From assembly GCF_000218685.1 (NCBI RefSeq), contig NW_006763305.1:710254-774253 (forward strand): a stretch of 64,000 nucleotides of DNA, read 5' to 3'. Each line of letters opens with the position of its first letter. The first letter of the stretch is position 1. The position numbers and the translations under genes were made by a program. Positions 51,687 to 63,857 of the stretch are shown piece by piece. Origin of the DNA: Serpula lacrymans var. lacrymans S7.9 (lineage: Eukaryota; Basidiomycota; Agaricomycetes; Boletales; Serpulaceae). Below the pieces are notes generated by a model, which was not told where the DNA came from, searched no databases, and saw only the letters and a program-made list of their open reading frames with translations.

Positions 51687-53144
51687 TTATGAAGTAGGCA
51701 TGGGCACGGCGGGTACACCTCTGATCACGAAACTGACTCGACGCGTCCAGTGGGCCAAGCCATTGAAGAAACCACTTGTCTCATCGTCTTCCTTGTCAAT
51801 CACTCGGGATCGTAGTTTCCAAGTACCGAGCTCCTTCCGAAGTCCCTCGAAGCGAGCGACCACTTCGTCCATCGAAGGTCGTTTGGCTGGATCGTCTTGC
51901 ACCATGTCCGTCACGAGCGGTATCATGAATTCAAATCCTATTTTTCCCTTGAACACCAATAACCGTCAGCAGAAGTTCACGAACACCTCAGTCTATATAG
52001 CTTCAACTTACCTCTATAAAATCTTCTCGAATAACATTTCCAAGGTAGTATACATCGGTATAATATGGATTTTGAGGATCAACCGACGTTTGGAATTCTG
52101 GTACTGTTTTATCGCCTCCCCATATGGGGTCTTCCATGTGCGCTTCATCGCCAGGATCATAACGACGAGATATACCAAAATCAATAAAGAAGTACTTGGG
52201 TGGACTTTGAGTGCGCGTACGATATCTTGCATAACCCTTGAAATCACGCCTCACGAAGGGCTTATAAGGATGGAACGCATCGATGCAGAGAGGTTTCGGA
52301 TCCACCATGATATTCAGGGTCATACAATCTCTGCGCGTGAAATCAATGGTCAATGGAAATGTTCTTTTTTAAAAAAAATAATAATAAAAAATAATAAAAA
52401 GAAAAATAATGCTCTTGACTTACCGATGGGCCACATGATGTTTATGTATAAATTGCAGACCCTGATCAAACAATAAGATCGAGTGGATGGGAGGGCATGA
52501 GACGTCGGTACCTCAAATAGCTGTCTAAAGCATTCCACAGCTTCGCCAAACGTATCAAATGGCGGATCGTTGTACATTCGTAGCAGAGGCATGACCATAA
52601 CCACCTTATCCTGATCTTCTGGCACTTGAAGAACATCATATACGGGGATGCAGTGATTGTTTGGGTGGCTGGAGATGGATTCGGACGAACAATATCGTGC
52701 TATGTCAACCTCAAAAGGATGACGCGACTTCACTATGACTTTCAACGTCACGAAAGAGCCATCATCTATCCTAGTGGCGTCCAAAATGTGGTTGTACTAC
52801 GCCATTAATCCAGCTAAGGACTTGAAATGGAACATTAAGAGCACGAGGCAACTTATCCAAGGAATTTGAGCATCCTCACAACGATACCATAACTTTTTCT
52901 TGGACGTTTTCCAGGATGGCACCCACCCAGGGGCATATCGAGGACGAAGTAAATATCCCAGGTCCTTGAACCACTGGAAATGGTTATGCCACCAGAGCTC
53001 GCCATCGCTAAGCACTTCAGAACTGGCTCCTGGTGATTTCTTTGTGGCACGAACGTCCACTCCCGTAGCCTCTGCGGCATCCCCTGTCTCGGTATTGTTT
53101 GCATCTTTCGAACCAGTCGGGCGTTTCGAATGATCCACTACCAT
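51687..53144 (-). CDS. Protein kinase-like protein, third paralogue
   Basis: The ATG at 53144 opens MVVDHSKRPTGSKDANN, an acidic, disordered leader. Then come WWHNHFQWFKDLGYLLRPRY (the N-terminal block shared with the family), VTLKVIVKS with the beta-3 Lys, VVMVMPLL hinge, and a catalytic loop AHRDCMTLNIMVD with intact HRD (about 52330). FFIDFGISRRYDP supplies DFG, and PYYTDVYYLGNVI belongs to the C-lobe. The last exon (51959-51687) covers DDPAKRPSMDEVVARF. The catalytic set looks complete, unlike the HLD spelling of the pair at 24.9-29.1 kb. No small partner gene follows it. Confidence 0.75.
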
Positions 53145-53613
53145 AGATACAACGTTGGGCCGAAGGAACGATGTTGCACTTCACAGTGAACGTCGATAAT
53201 AAAAGCGACAGGCAGTATCGTTCGAAGGAAAGAACAACAATGGCGGTAAATACGATCACACACAGCTAAATAAGGACCCATAGTGGGAAAACATGTACTC
53301 CCTGGGCCATAACTATGAATCTATCCGCGACAATGTTCCCCCCTCGAGATCACTGATCTAACATCTACTATACAGTACACTACTAAGAACGCAGATCTAT
53401 GACCCACTGATTTCCGCAAGAAAGAATTCAGAACTTGCAATAAAAATACTTGTTAATATCGATACTCATACAGGCAAATGATGCACAAGATATAAAATCG
53501 GGCATGCCAACCACAGTTGAATCCTATCCAAAATATCAGCTAAGCTGATGTTGTCGAATGTGGCATGAAAACATGCTCATGATTGCTGGATGTCTCTTGG
53601 TGGCGATTGGGCT
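53145..53613. other. Intergenic, no gene seen
   Basis: Contains the promoter of the third kinase-like gene. No frame of note. Confidence 0.45.
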
Positions 53614-54600
53614 CTACACTGGATAACTAGAGGGATACGATATCATAGTGTCATTCATTGTTATCGCGTTGCACCTACCTGATCCGCTATTGGAAGTACC
53701 ACCCAGGTTGAATGTACAGTTATGAAGAACGCCCCGAAGGTCGATATACACATCTCTCATCTCAGACGCACTATCGGAGCTGTCAGGTTCGAGACTATGT
53801 ACTACGCCTGACTCCTGAGGTTCAAGAGAAGACTGCTGTGTTTCGTCGGATCTCAGGGCAGGTGCTTCATTTTGAAGGAAGTCGATTGCACTGGGGCCAA
53901 CCTGGGAGCCTTCCACATCCTCTGATATTATTCTCAAACGTCTTGGACTTCCAGCAGATGAATGATTATGTAGACAACGGCTTGCATTTTCTATCAGTGT
54001 CGCAGTTCCTGGATCTGGGGGTTCTGACAATTGTAGTGCAATCCCTGAAACCCTTTGTTCTGTAGGTAGAGTGTACCCTGGTCGTTGATAATTCATAGTC
54101 AGTAAACACATACACTGTGGGACCCAAGTAAACGATACCTCTTCTTGCCAAATTTTGGCATGATAACCTCCTTCTCCTCAGCTCTTCAGATGTTCTCTGA
54201 AGACGAATGGGACCTATGGTTGGTTAGCTAACATAGTAGAAAAAACAGAATCGGAAATGCTGACTTTCATCTGTTTATAAAGTACTTGACTGGACTTTTT
54301 AAAATCGCGAATATCGCGCTGTTTAGCAAGCCATTTTAATGGGTTTCTAGTCCCACCTCTACTTCCGATCTCTTCTCTCAGACCGTTCAACCTGAACATT
54401 GTTTAACGATCAAACAAAAGACTGGTTCAACTGACAATACGCAGTGATCATAACGTGCTTTCCCTCCTGACAGGTATTTTTTCACGTCTAAACCATGAAA
54501 TCTGCACTGATCTTCAATAAATTCGACAACCAGTGCCCTCCCTGCTCGAAAGCGGTATGAGAGCCCTCCGCTTGGTAACATAAAAACTGAGCTGGTATGT
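53614..54600 (-). CDS. Multi-exon gene, unknown (possible N-terminal coiled coil)
   Basis: Three open segments on the minus strand seem to belong together: about 54596-54400 (MLPSGGLSYRFRAGRALVVE), about 54399-54215 (RLNGLREEIGSRGG, KWLAKQRDIRDFKKSSQVLY), and, after ELRRRRLSCQNLARR, 54085-53614 (MNYQRPGYTLPT to a Ser/Asn/Gly-rich end). The middle part has the charged helical look of fungal N-terminal adaptor regions. The first segment may be preceded by another exon (about 54730-54660). Boundaries are approximate and no domain is certain. Confidence 0.4.
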
Positions 54601-55406
54601 TGGTGACACTGGCATGGATGCAGGGAGCCGAAAGAGAGTTGAAGAGGCTAAACGATCCTTATCGTATATGAGTTTACAACACGCAAGGCTTGAGAAAACA
54701 AGCTGTCATCATTGGCATAGGAGCCAGACTCTTGAGCTGAACGGAGAATGGATAAGTAAGAGGTAATTGTAGTCTCCTTTTCTGACCAATTCAATAGATC
54801 GATGACAGCCACGGTTGTCAATAAGAAGTTAAGTAATTGTTACTTTGTCACAGAAATGGTTTACCTGAAGTATACAGGTACGTAGCTCCAGATTTGTGCA
54901 CCAGATGAGCCTAAAATGAGTTGTGTGACAATTGTATGTGTGATGTTTGCCCAATGGTTTTCGTTCAACATTCTGTAGTCTGTAGTGATATTCTGTATAC
55001 CTCGGATAACAGACACATGACAGGAATAGACTCGTACAGACTCAACAAAGGTATACAGCAGGTGTGCCTGGCGCACTGTGGCGCTGACATAATAATACAA
55101 ACAAGTAACAAACAACAATGTGTAATACATTTACACCGCACCATATCAGCTAAGGAAAATAATGAGAGCCACACTCCATGATGTGAAAATTGAACCATAA
55201 GATCTGAAGAAATATAGTGCCAGAATTAAAATACCAGGTGAAATACTGGTGTCACCCTATATTATATGATACTATTGCCCTCCGGGGCAGACCTGGATCC
55301 GACTGTCACCTCACATGCCTTTTAGAACTGTTTCAAGCAATTTATATGTGGCACATTGCAGTATTACGTGAAAGTGTACAGTCGCACTGGGAGGTCCACT
55401 GAAAAA
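54601..55406. other. Mostly non-coding, border of repeat region
   Basis: Short frames on both strands near 54861-55198 and 55217-55402 without recognisable products. The sequence becomes transposon-like towards 55.4 kb. Confidence 0.35.
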
Positions 55407-57371
55407 TGACAAAACTGGATAAACCCGGTCTCTGCCGAAGCAGCCATTGTTCTCCATGGAGCATAGCCACCACTCCATGGAGTAACCATTGTACTCCTAG
55501 GAGTCATTATACTGTAGCGAGTAGCACCTCTGACTATAAGTAGTAGGGGGTTTAGTATAGGAATACCTCAGTCGTTTCTATAGCCTCTCGGGCAGCGGCT
55601 GAGGTATGTTACATTACATTTATTAGAGATCACCTTAAACTAACATCTATTGTAGTTTCACTTAGTTTTATTAAAAGATGCAGCATCAATGTCAAAATGG
55701 AAACCTGGAACCTATGGGTCCAGGAATACATTGTATGAACCATATCATAGATAACCATAGATTGGTATGGTACTGGTGCACCATCCCAGGAAAATAGAAT
55801 ATCAGTGGTTAAATAGCATATAAAGAACTACCATTATAAGGGTGGAGGGATGGTTCAGAAATGTCTATCTCAGAATTTGTCATAACTGCACCATCAAATG
55901 ACCCATGTGATATGGTGAAAGAAACATATATAAACTGGGATGGTGTGGCGGAACCATTAGGAGGGTGTAGAGATGGTACAGGGGTGTTGTCTCTGAGGAT
56001 ATGTCATAACTGCACCATCACTTGACCCAGGCAATATGGCGAAAAAATATACATGTATACACACTGGGATGGAAGTATAAAAACAAATGAAAATTCTATA
56101 GAAGTGAAAACCACCCTCAGTCTACACCTAGCATTTTCCTTATCTTAAGATGATTCCAAATTGATATAAAGACTTTTGTGTAGAGTATTGCTTGGTCTTG
56201 TGACATGTAACTGACTGACTTGCAAATTTGTTTGAGTGCACTATTACCACATTCAGCTGAACTTGAATTGAATTTTGCAAGATGTGGATCGGCTTGAGCA
56301 TACATGGTAAGAAATGCCGCAGGGGAGCATTTTGTGTGTCCTTTTCCATAGAAGCCATCCACAACGGACAATGTATCTGCAAAATAATTGGATTCCCTAG
56401 TCATGCAATAAGGGCCCAAAGCACAAGCAAAATTGTATACAACAACTTTGGGCTATCTGATTATGATGGCAGAAAATATATCGTTTTGGCCTTCACTGTG
56501 TGGGATGCGATGGAATCCATAGCAAATGCTATGGGTACACCACATGCACATAATACCACCTATTCAATAATTTTTGCCATACTGTGAGTAATATTTTGAA
56601 CACTTTCCCCCCGCTGTCAATGATGAAGACTGCCTGCTAGAAAACCACACACAAAACTAACAAACAAACAATCCTCCCAGATTCCACAGAACTTGTTTAT
56701 GGGCTATGCCTCCTAGAATGGTGGGTGCTTTGGTTGTTTGTGGGGTGGTGAGTGTTATGATCCTTCAAAGCAAAACCCAGAGATGTGCGGGTTTGGAGGA
56801 GGGATAGTTGGGAGTTCAAAGATAGGGGCTTTGTACTGGAACAATAAAGATAATGATATTCCCAGTAATAGCGGGCTCCTGATGCACAAACGGTAGTGCT
56901 CAGAAGGACTCTAATTGAAAGGGATGATAGTGACTTCAACCATGGAGAGTGACAATGACAGCAGTTAACACCAGTAGCAGTGGAAAGTGTTGTGACCACA
57001 CTGGATCACAAGTAGCAGTAGATGGTGGACTTGAATGTCCTGCTGAGAAAAAGGAACTGGAGCCGCCAGTTCACCACCTAGTCAAAATCCAACAGTTCCA
57101 TGGCCTTATCAATGGTCTGGTTGTAATGGACCACCTGGTCAAACAAGGGAGGGAGGGGAGTAGTTCCAATCTGGAACATAATAAATCTAAGTGAAACTCA
57201 GCCACTGCCCAAGAGGCTATAAAAACAACTGAGGTATTTTCCTATACTAAACCCCCAACTACTTATAGTCGGAGGTGCTACTCGCTAAAGTATAATGACT
57301 AGGAGAACAATGGTGACTCCATGGAGAACAATTGCCACTTTAGCAGAGACCAGGTTTATCTGGTTTTGTCA
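55407..57371. mobile_element. Element bounded by inverted copies of the promoter-like repeat
   Basis: The left end (55407-55673) and right end (57179-57371) are inverted copies of the repeat also found at 416-650. The element runs from TGACAAAAC to GTTTTGTCA. The left copy keeps three of the palindromes (55452-55461, 55473-55482, 55494-55503) and a 52-bp intron (55604-55655: GTATGT, CTAAC, TGTAG) that is absent from the other two copies. Inside are two similar degenerate blocks near 55850-56080 and a transposon-protein fragment at 56117-56419. No target-site duplication was found. Confidence 0.65.
56117..56419 (-). pseudogene. C-terminal fragment of a KDZ-associated transposon protein
   Basis: The peptide contains SVVDGFYGKGHTKCSPAAFL, SSAECGNSALKQICKSVSYM and a final IWNHLKIRKM. 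This is the pattern I associate with the end of Agaricomycete proteins carrying CxC5/CxC6-type cysteine clusters linked to KDZ transposases. Only about 100 residues remain and there is no start context, so it is a relic. A search against CxC5/CxC6 families would settle the name. Confidence 0.5.
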
Positions 57372-58656
57372 GAACAGATGTGTCCCAGGCAGTGTGTAAT
57401 AACTGTAGCTGTATCAAAAATGATGGACAAAGGATAAGTGTACCCAAGCAAATGGGACAGCAATGTACATGGGCGACACAAGAGGATAGACCTTTTCCAA
57501 CTCAAAAACTACCCACCTGCATTCCAGCCAAGCGAGATGAGCAACTGATGATTTGATAGTGTATGATGGCAGATTGATGTCATGAAGGTGTACAGCCACA
57601 ATCTCGTGGCTTTGCGGGTAGCCACAGGTAATTGTGATCCCATATTGCTCTTTGCCATCTGATGTGGCTGTTTTTTTGACTCTGTAGTAGATATAAGGCC
57701 CTGATGTGACACATTGAAATTTTTTTTGAAATTTTTTTTAGCTGAGTCAATCAACAGTCTCGACTCCATTTATACCACCATGAGTAGTAGGTCTCGTTTT
57801 TCACACTGCTATGTATCTAACATCCCAAGTTTCAGGTTGTACTTTTAGTCCAGATTCTCCAGCAAAGCATACTTGCTCAAGGGATGTTCTCAGTTTTGAA
57901 ACACCCCAGATTTCCTCACCTGCTATTCTCATATCACCTATCAAGAAGTATAAGAAGAGGGGTGATTTATCTGACATTGAGGTCTGGGATTGGTCCGATG
58001 AGGACATTATTAGTAAAATTCTGTAAAATTTACTGTTGCATCTTAACAAATGCTTTGTTAAATACAGAAGAAGCAGAAGCCAAGTGGAAGTCACCAGTTT
58101 ACAACTATTATGTCACTTCATTGAAGTGCTGCTATTCAAAGGATAAGAAGCCTTTATATCTAGAATTTCACTTCACATGAAAGTCTGATCCCAAAATACA
58201 CAGAGCACAGACTCGCAAACAAATGCATACTGCACATGGGACAACAAATTTAACTCGTAAAAAAGAGGAGTGCTTGGCGAGAAGGGGTATTATAATGGGT
58301 CCAACACTAATGCAGGTGCTCAGCAAACACTGCATAGCACAATATCAAGGTGTATACCTGCAGCTTACTGTGCTATCATTGCTATGTGGTGTGCTGTATC
58401 TAGACGGCCATTCAACTCTGTTATGGACCCACATTATTTAGCTGAGGTTGAACTCCTTCGGCCAGGCACTATTTTGCCCTCTCCATGTATTGTCTCTCAT
58501 GACATTCAAGCCATCTATGCTATTATCTCTAGCAAGATCAAGTGTGAGGCAACGATAAACTATAATAAAAACAAAACCTGTCTCCTACTGCACTTGCAGG
58601 GAGTAATGGGTTCAATGAGCTTGAGGTCGACAGACGCCAGTAAATATAGCAAGTAG

Positions 58657-59864
58657 AGGACTTGGGGGATAAACTCAAAGGTTTCGATTGAGGAGTGAAG
58701 CGGGTAAATTCAGTAATAGAAAACTAAGGAACTATACATGAATAGGTAAGGCTTTATATAGCTAACTGTCCGTCCCTCAGACCGAAAAGAGAGTAAACGA
58801 AAAGTGGTCTGAGGAATAAATTGTCCAATAAGAAAAAGAGAACAACTATTGTACGACTTTAACTTGATTAATCAGCGGGTGAGAGAATTGTACTAATAAT
58901 AGATGTTTGTCACGCGTGTTCAGGAACCGTATCCTCATGATGAGGTACAATCCTGATCAAAGTGTTTATTAGTATATCCAGGCCTTAATGGGGCTTGGAG
59001 CTGGTTGGCGAGATGCCTACTACCAGTCCCTACCCATTGGGCTGGCTGGCTGGGAGTGATACCCAGTCTCTGATCTGTGATATAAAGTGGTAACGGTGGT
59101 TAAGAAAGCCTGTGAGGGCTATGAGAAGTAAGATGGCAAATGATACCTCTAGCCCTAGAGCCACAGGTGTAATGGGAAAGGTGTTCGAGAACCAAGACAT
59201 AGAGAAGATAAGAAAATAATAAAATGGTCCTTACATCAAGGAGTATTTTAAGGCAAACTCATATATCATTTGTTACCAATTTGAAGGCTAAGTATGTGTT
59301 AGGATTATGTTGGCTCAATCCATCTAGTCATTGACAGATGGACAGCTCCCTTTGTATACAGTTATTTGGGTATAGTAGTAGTTTGGTATGCGGAAGGAGT
59401 GGTTTGGCAGGTCATCTTAGAGTTCATCCAATAAAATTGATTTGTGGTTTTGTAGCACATTTTCATGATTTTCTTGTAGGCTATCCCAATGGCACACAGG
59501 TTTATACTTAGCTGAAGTAACAGCTGACTGTCTCTGCTGATTTGGAGCTGAGAAGAAGGTGAGCATGTTAAGATATCAGATTGTATACAGTCTAATGCAA
59601 CTCGCCCCTTCAGTTTTCATACAATAGCTCTTGGTCTTTTTCCAAAAGTCTGAGTTGTTTCTACAGTTACCTCTGTTGGTTTATGAGTGCAAAATATACT
59701 AATAGATATTCCTTTAGGTGGCAGGTTTGACACAAAAGCTACATGATAGTCAAAGAGATCTAATATAAACCAAATGCTCAGACTTCGTGGGTGAAGCTCT
59801 GAGGTGGGCAATCGTTGCTACGAAGGTTTTTAAACTCGAACGGAAGTATAACTAAGGGGGTAAA
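58657..59864. other. Non-coding gap inside the hAT relic
   Basis: About 1.2 kb of A/T-rich sequence with no frame of note and no repeat that I could match elsewhere in the window. It may be a later insertion or decayed coding sequence. Confidence 0.4.
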
Positions 59865-60717
59865 TTGCCCCATCAAAACGCACGGGCCATCCTACCACTA
59901 CACTTTCCTAGTATGGTGTCCTGCGCCATACTTTCCCTTCGTACGACGCTTGTCTTTGTCGACTCGCATTTTCTAACAGATAGCCCTACACTTCAGGAAA
60001 AGTTTGAAAGACTAGTCACAGTGGAATGTGGAGCTAACAATCAAAAAAGGTGCCTTAGTTGGCAGGTTGCCACCCGTTGGAATTCTGATTTTGCCTGCCT
60101 TGCTGATCATATGGAATTTCAGACTGAAGTGATCCTAGATTACGCACTCAGTGAAGCTCAATGGAAATTGGCAGTTGAGTTGCAGGATGTTCTTGTGGTA
60201 AGCCATACAACTATGTACACCGCGACATTGCGAAATCACACCAAAAAATTATGTTTAGATTTTTCAGCGAGTTACACTCCTGTTTTCAAAAGCTGATGTT
60301 CCACTTGCTCATGAAGTTGTTCCCATGCTTGAAGACCTAGAGCATGAACTGGAGGCCGTACGGGATGATGTGTCCATGCAAAATATCATCCGCACTGCAG
60401 CTCAAGCAGGGTTATTGATGGTCGGAAAATATGATGCATTATCAGATGATAATGCGGTTTACCGCATTGCTATTGGTACATTGGTTTGGTAGCAATAATG
60501 ACTGGCGGAGTGAAGATTGTGATGTAGCCAGAGCCCTTTGTTGGAGGAATAAGGGAGATACAAGCCTGGTACGGTGTCGTACAAAGGCAAGAAGTTGCAC
60601 AAGGGCCAAATTGGGAAAGTCCAGTAATTGAGGTGGCCCATGCACCTAATATACCGCATCAGAAAACTTTTGGTTCTGTCTTCACTTATATATGCTGCCA
60701 TTGTCAGGCAGACACCT

Positions 60718-60867
60718 CAGACCTTCTCTCAAAGTCTGAGGTGAGATACATTTATTCTAGAACTTATGAGTACTTAGCTTATGTCTCTTTTCAGTTTATT
60801 ACTTGCTAGGTACATTCCTTTGAATATTACAGACCTTCTCTCAAAGTCTGAGTTTATTACTTGCTAG
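60718..60867 (+). repeat. Exon-junction duplicate: intron-bearing and spliced copies in tandem
   Basis: The 23 bp at 60718-60740 are followed by a 54-bp GT..AG stretch (60741-60794, GTGAGATACA..TTTTCAG) and then TTTATTACTTGCTAG (60795-60809). At 60830-60867 the same 23 bp and the same 15 bp are joined directly. The second copy equals the spliced form of the first. Confidence 0.8.
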
Positions 60868-61420
60868 ATAATTAACACCCTTGTGCAGAAACGATGCCGA
60901 GAATCCTATGCAACCACCCCAACAAGACCAAGCCAGGACACGGCCACTGAACTGTCACAGCCTGGAGTGAAGGTTAGCAAAAAAAAAAAAAAAAAAAGGT
61001 CCAGCAATCAAAATGGGCAATCTCTCACAAGCCTACAATTAATTTGCTGCAATTCGCCGGACTCTATTGGATATTACCTTGAAACGCCACCTATCTCTGA
61101 AACTGAGCTGGTTGCTGGTGGTGGTGTCTTTCAGTATTGGACAAACACTCGTAGTACAACCCCACACTTGGCACAGATGGCTCTTGACTTTCTATCAGCA
61201 CCAGGATGAGATTACCTGCTTTTGTATTCTTTTGCTGACAATGAATCTGTCAAAGCCTCTTCGGTCGATGTTGAGAGCATTCTCAGGCGGCCATTTACAG
61301 ATGAATCACTTACAGCACAATATGAGCTCTCAAGCATTCAAAGCTCAAATGGCCGTCGGATCATGGTCAAAGACACCTCTTATGCCAGATCTTGCCATTC
61401 CAACAGAAATAATTTGTAGC

Positions 61421-61883
61421 CAAATGAACTCGACCAAAAAGAAAGAAAAAGAGGAAACGAAAGAGGTCGAGACACAAATATTATTACTGTTGATTCAGAC
61501 TTGGAGTAGCACCATAATACATACACCTCTGATTTACTGCATACCCATACCGACCCACAGATAAGCCGTTGACCTGGAAGCATACGTGTGCATCTGTGCG
61601 TGGATCAGGTGCAACTATGATAGTGCCTTTACCTGCAGATACTACTACGCATAACTCGATGCAGTTTTGGCATTGGGCACATGGAGAGGAACACTGTGTT
61701 GTGAGTCGCGTGGAGAGTCGAGGAAGGGGACGTGACGTGACGATCGATAGGCGTGTGACGGGGTCTGGGCAACCAATCATCGGAGGAACGTTGAGTGCAG
61801 CACATGCTGTGTGGCTGTGCACGCCCCTAGCCATGTCTGGTCTGTCTTTTATCTGACGAGTGCCATCTTGTCCTCGTCCCACC
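61421..61883. other. Upstream region of the deaminase gene
   Basis: No gene is supported. Base composition shifts from A/T-rich transposon sequence to G/C-rich sequence near 61.6 kb. The promoter of the deaminase gene should lie here. Confidence 0.45.
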
Positions 61884-63857
61884 ATGCGTACGTCCAAATC
61901 CTCATCCCCTCGACGCTCACTTCCCTTTCCCCCCAGGTCTCATCATCCGCGACGACCCCGAGAACGTAGGCACCTACATTGCAAACTACATCGCAAAACG
62001 GTATGTTCTCTCCTCGCCCACTCGATTGCTGCTCACTCGCTCCAGGATCATCGAGTTCGAGCCTACACCCAACAAACCCTTCGTCCTCGGTCTCCCCACA
62101 GGCTCGTCCCCCATCCCCACCTACAAGGCCCTCATCCAGCTCGTCAAGGATGAGAAGCTATCGTTCGTCCCTCTCTCCCTCTGGCACTGCCATTAACCCT
62201 CACACATCCCAGATTCAAAAACGTCGTCACCTTCAACATGGACGAGTACGTAGGTCTCCCCCGCGACCACTCCGAGTCCTACCACACCTTCATGTTCAGA
62301 GAGTTCTTCTCACATAGTCAGTCACTACCCCTCTCCCTTCTCACTCACTCACCTCCCACAGTCGACATCCCCCCCGCTCAAGTCAACATCCTCAACGGCA
62401 ACGCCCCCGATCTCATCGGCGAATGTAACGCCTACGAAGAGAAGATCAAGCAGTACGGCGGTATCGAGCTCTTCTTGGGCGGTATCGGCGAGGACGGCCA
62501 TATTGCGTTTAACGAGCCTGGTAACCCTCCTCCCGTCACTCCCACCCCCACCTGCTAACACCCTCTTAGGCTCCTCCCTCGCCTCCCGCACACGCATCAA
62601 AACCCTCGCCTACGACACCATCCTCGCCAACGCCCGCTTCTTCAACAACGACGTCTCCGCAGTCCCGCGTATGGCCCTCACCGTCGGCGTCGCCACCGTG
62701 CTCGAGAGCAAGGAGGTCGTCGTCGTCGTCACCGGCCAGAGGAAGAGTTTGGCGTTGAGCAAGGCTATCGGTGAGTCTCCGTCTCAGTCTCGCTGTGGGA
62801 CGAGTGGCGTTGTTGGACGATGCGATGCTGACTGACTATACCTCCACCCTCCATCCGTACCCCGGATCATAGAGGACGGCGTGAACCACCTCGTAAGTCT
62901 CTCTTCTACACCTTCTGATTTCGCTGTCTCACCATCGCGCCTCCCTTCGATCTCGTTCATCTTCTCTCTCGATCTGTACTTGCATCTGTGATCTGTCCAT
63001 GATACTCGCTCTTCTCGCCTCGTGTTCGATCACACCATCATATGATGGAACGCGATCTTCTCATCATCTCATCGCACATACCGCTTTTCGACACGCTTCG
63101 AACTTCGCATCTCACCATCCCGTCTCACCTACCTCGATCTCTTGATCGGATCGTCGAATCGTATAACATCAACTGCCCACCCTCGACCGACCGATCGCAC
63201 TGCTCGCCATGTCGCCCCGTCATTTCTGGAATGCGTCGTGTTCTTCTTGCGTTCCTGCGTGACTTTGTGATCTTGCGTTCTTTATCTCGCATCTCGCATC
63301 TCCGAATCTGATGTCTTACTTTCTTACTTTCTCCACCATCCCACCCCGCCCCGCCCCATCCACCCTCACGGCTTCACGGCTCACTGCATGATGACATTTG
63401 TGTCTTTGTGTCTTTCTTTCTCACTTTCCCTTTTGCTTATTGTTTTTGCTTATGACCTTTTCCCCCCGCCTTCCCCTTGACATCCCTACTTTACCCCCCC
63501 CCCCACTCCTACCGAACCGCTCAACCGCACTCGCTCGCACCGACGCTCACGCCGCCAGTGGACACTCTCCCCCCTCCAACTCCACCCGTGGGCGCTGATC
63601 GTGGTGGATGAGGATGCTACGGCAGGTACGCGTTCGTCCTTTTCCTTTCGATTCCCTTCTTTCTTTCTTTCGATCTTTTCCTTCTTTCGTTCGATCCCTC
63701 GCGTCTTCGAACGGGCCCGCTTACTGACTCGACTCGTGGCTCGGACGAACCCGCGGGGCAGACGAAGGGGAACGACCTCCCCCCCCCCCCTCCCCCCCCC
63801 CCCCTTTTTTTTTTTTTTGCATCTTATCGCCATCTCTTTCTAGATTGTGCGCACTAG
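61884..63857 (+). CDS. Glucosamine-6-phosphate deaminase (isomerase)
   Basis: Homologue of NagB/GNPDA: converts glucosamine-6-phosphate to fructose-6-phosphate and ammonia, the last step of GlcNAc use. The first coding exon is only ATGC (61884-61887), spliced to give [13 protein letters not shown]. Later exons (61937-62000, 62046-62162, 62213-62316, 62362-62520, 62570-62770, 62873-62892) give [34 protein letters not shown] (catalytic Asp), [16 protein letters not shown] (catalytic His and Glu), and [20 protein letters not shown] 666-bp intron (62893-63558) precedes [20 protein letters not shown]. The last exon (63844-63857) and the shortened C-terminus are uncertain. Codons are strongly C-ending, unlike the neighbours, which suggests high expression. 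Confidence 0.88.
63780..63821 (+). repeat. Poly-C / poly-T tract
   Basis: Runs of C broken by single T, then about 15 T, inside the last intron of the deaminase gene, just before its acceptor. A C run also occurs at 63494-63505, and the window ends in a G run. These are slippage-prone and read quality may be low. Confidence 0.8.

Larger units (their letters stand above)
57811..61420 (+). pseudogene. hAT-family transposase, decayed
   Basis: Pieces of one transposase run in order on the plus strand. A DNA-binding-side region reads LSDIEVWDWSDEDI and later RPFNSVMDPHYLAEVELLRPG and SPCIVSHDIQAIYAI (about 58400-58520). The central block is WQVATRWNSDFACLADHMEF and LSEAQWKLAVELQDVL (about 60060-60195). 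The next is MVGKYDALSDDNAVYRIAI (about 60419-60475). The hAT dimerisation end reads STTPHLAQMALDFLSAP (about 61150-61205), ASSVDVES, and NHLQHNMSSQAFKAQMAVGS (about 61300-61360). Frameshifts, stops and a long non-coding gap (58.65-59.85 kb) break it. Terminal repeats were not found. Confidence 0.72.

Noticed and set aside
55407..57371. LTR retrotransposon
   Set aside because: The end repeats are inverted, not direct, and there is no reverse transcriptase, integrase or primer-binding site that I can see. A single LTR at 416-650 is not excluded.
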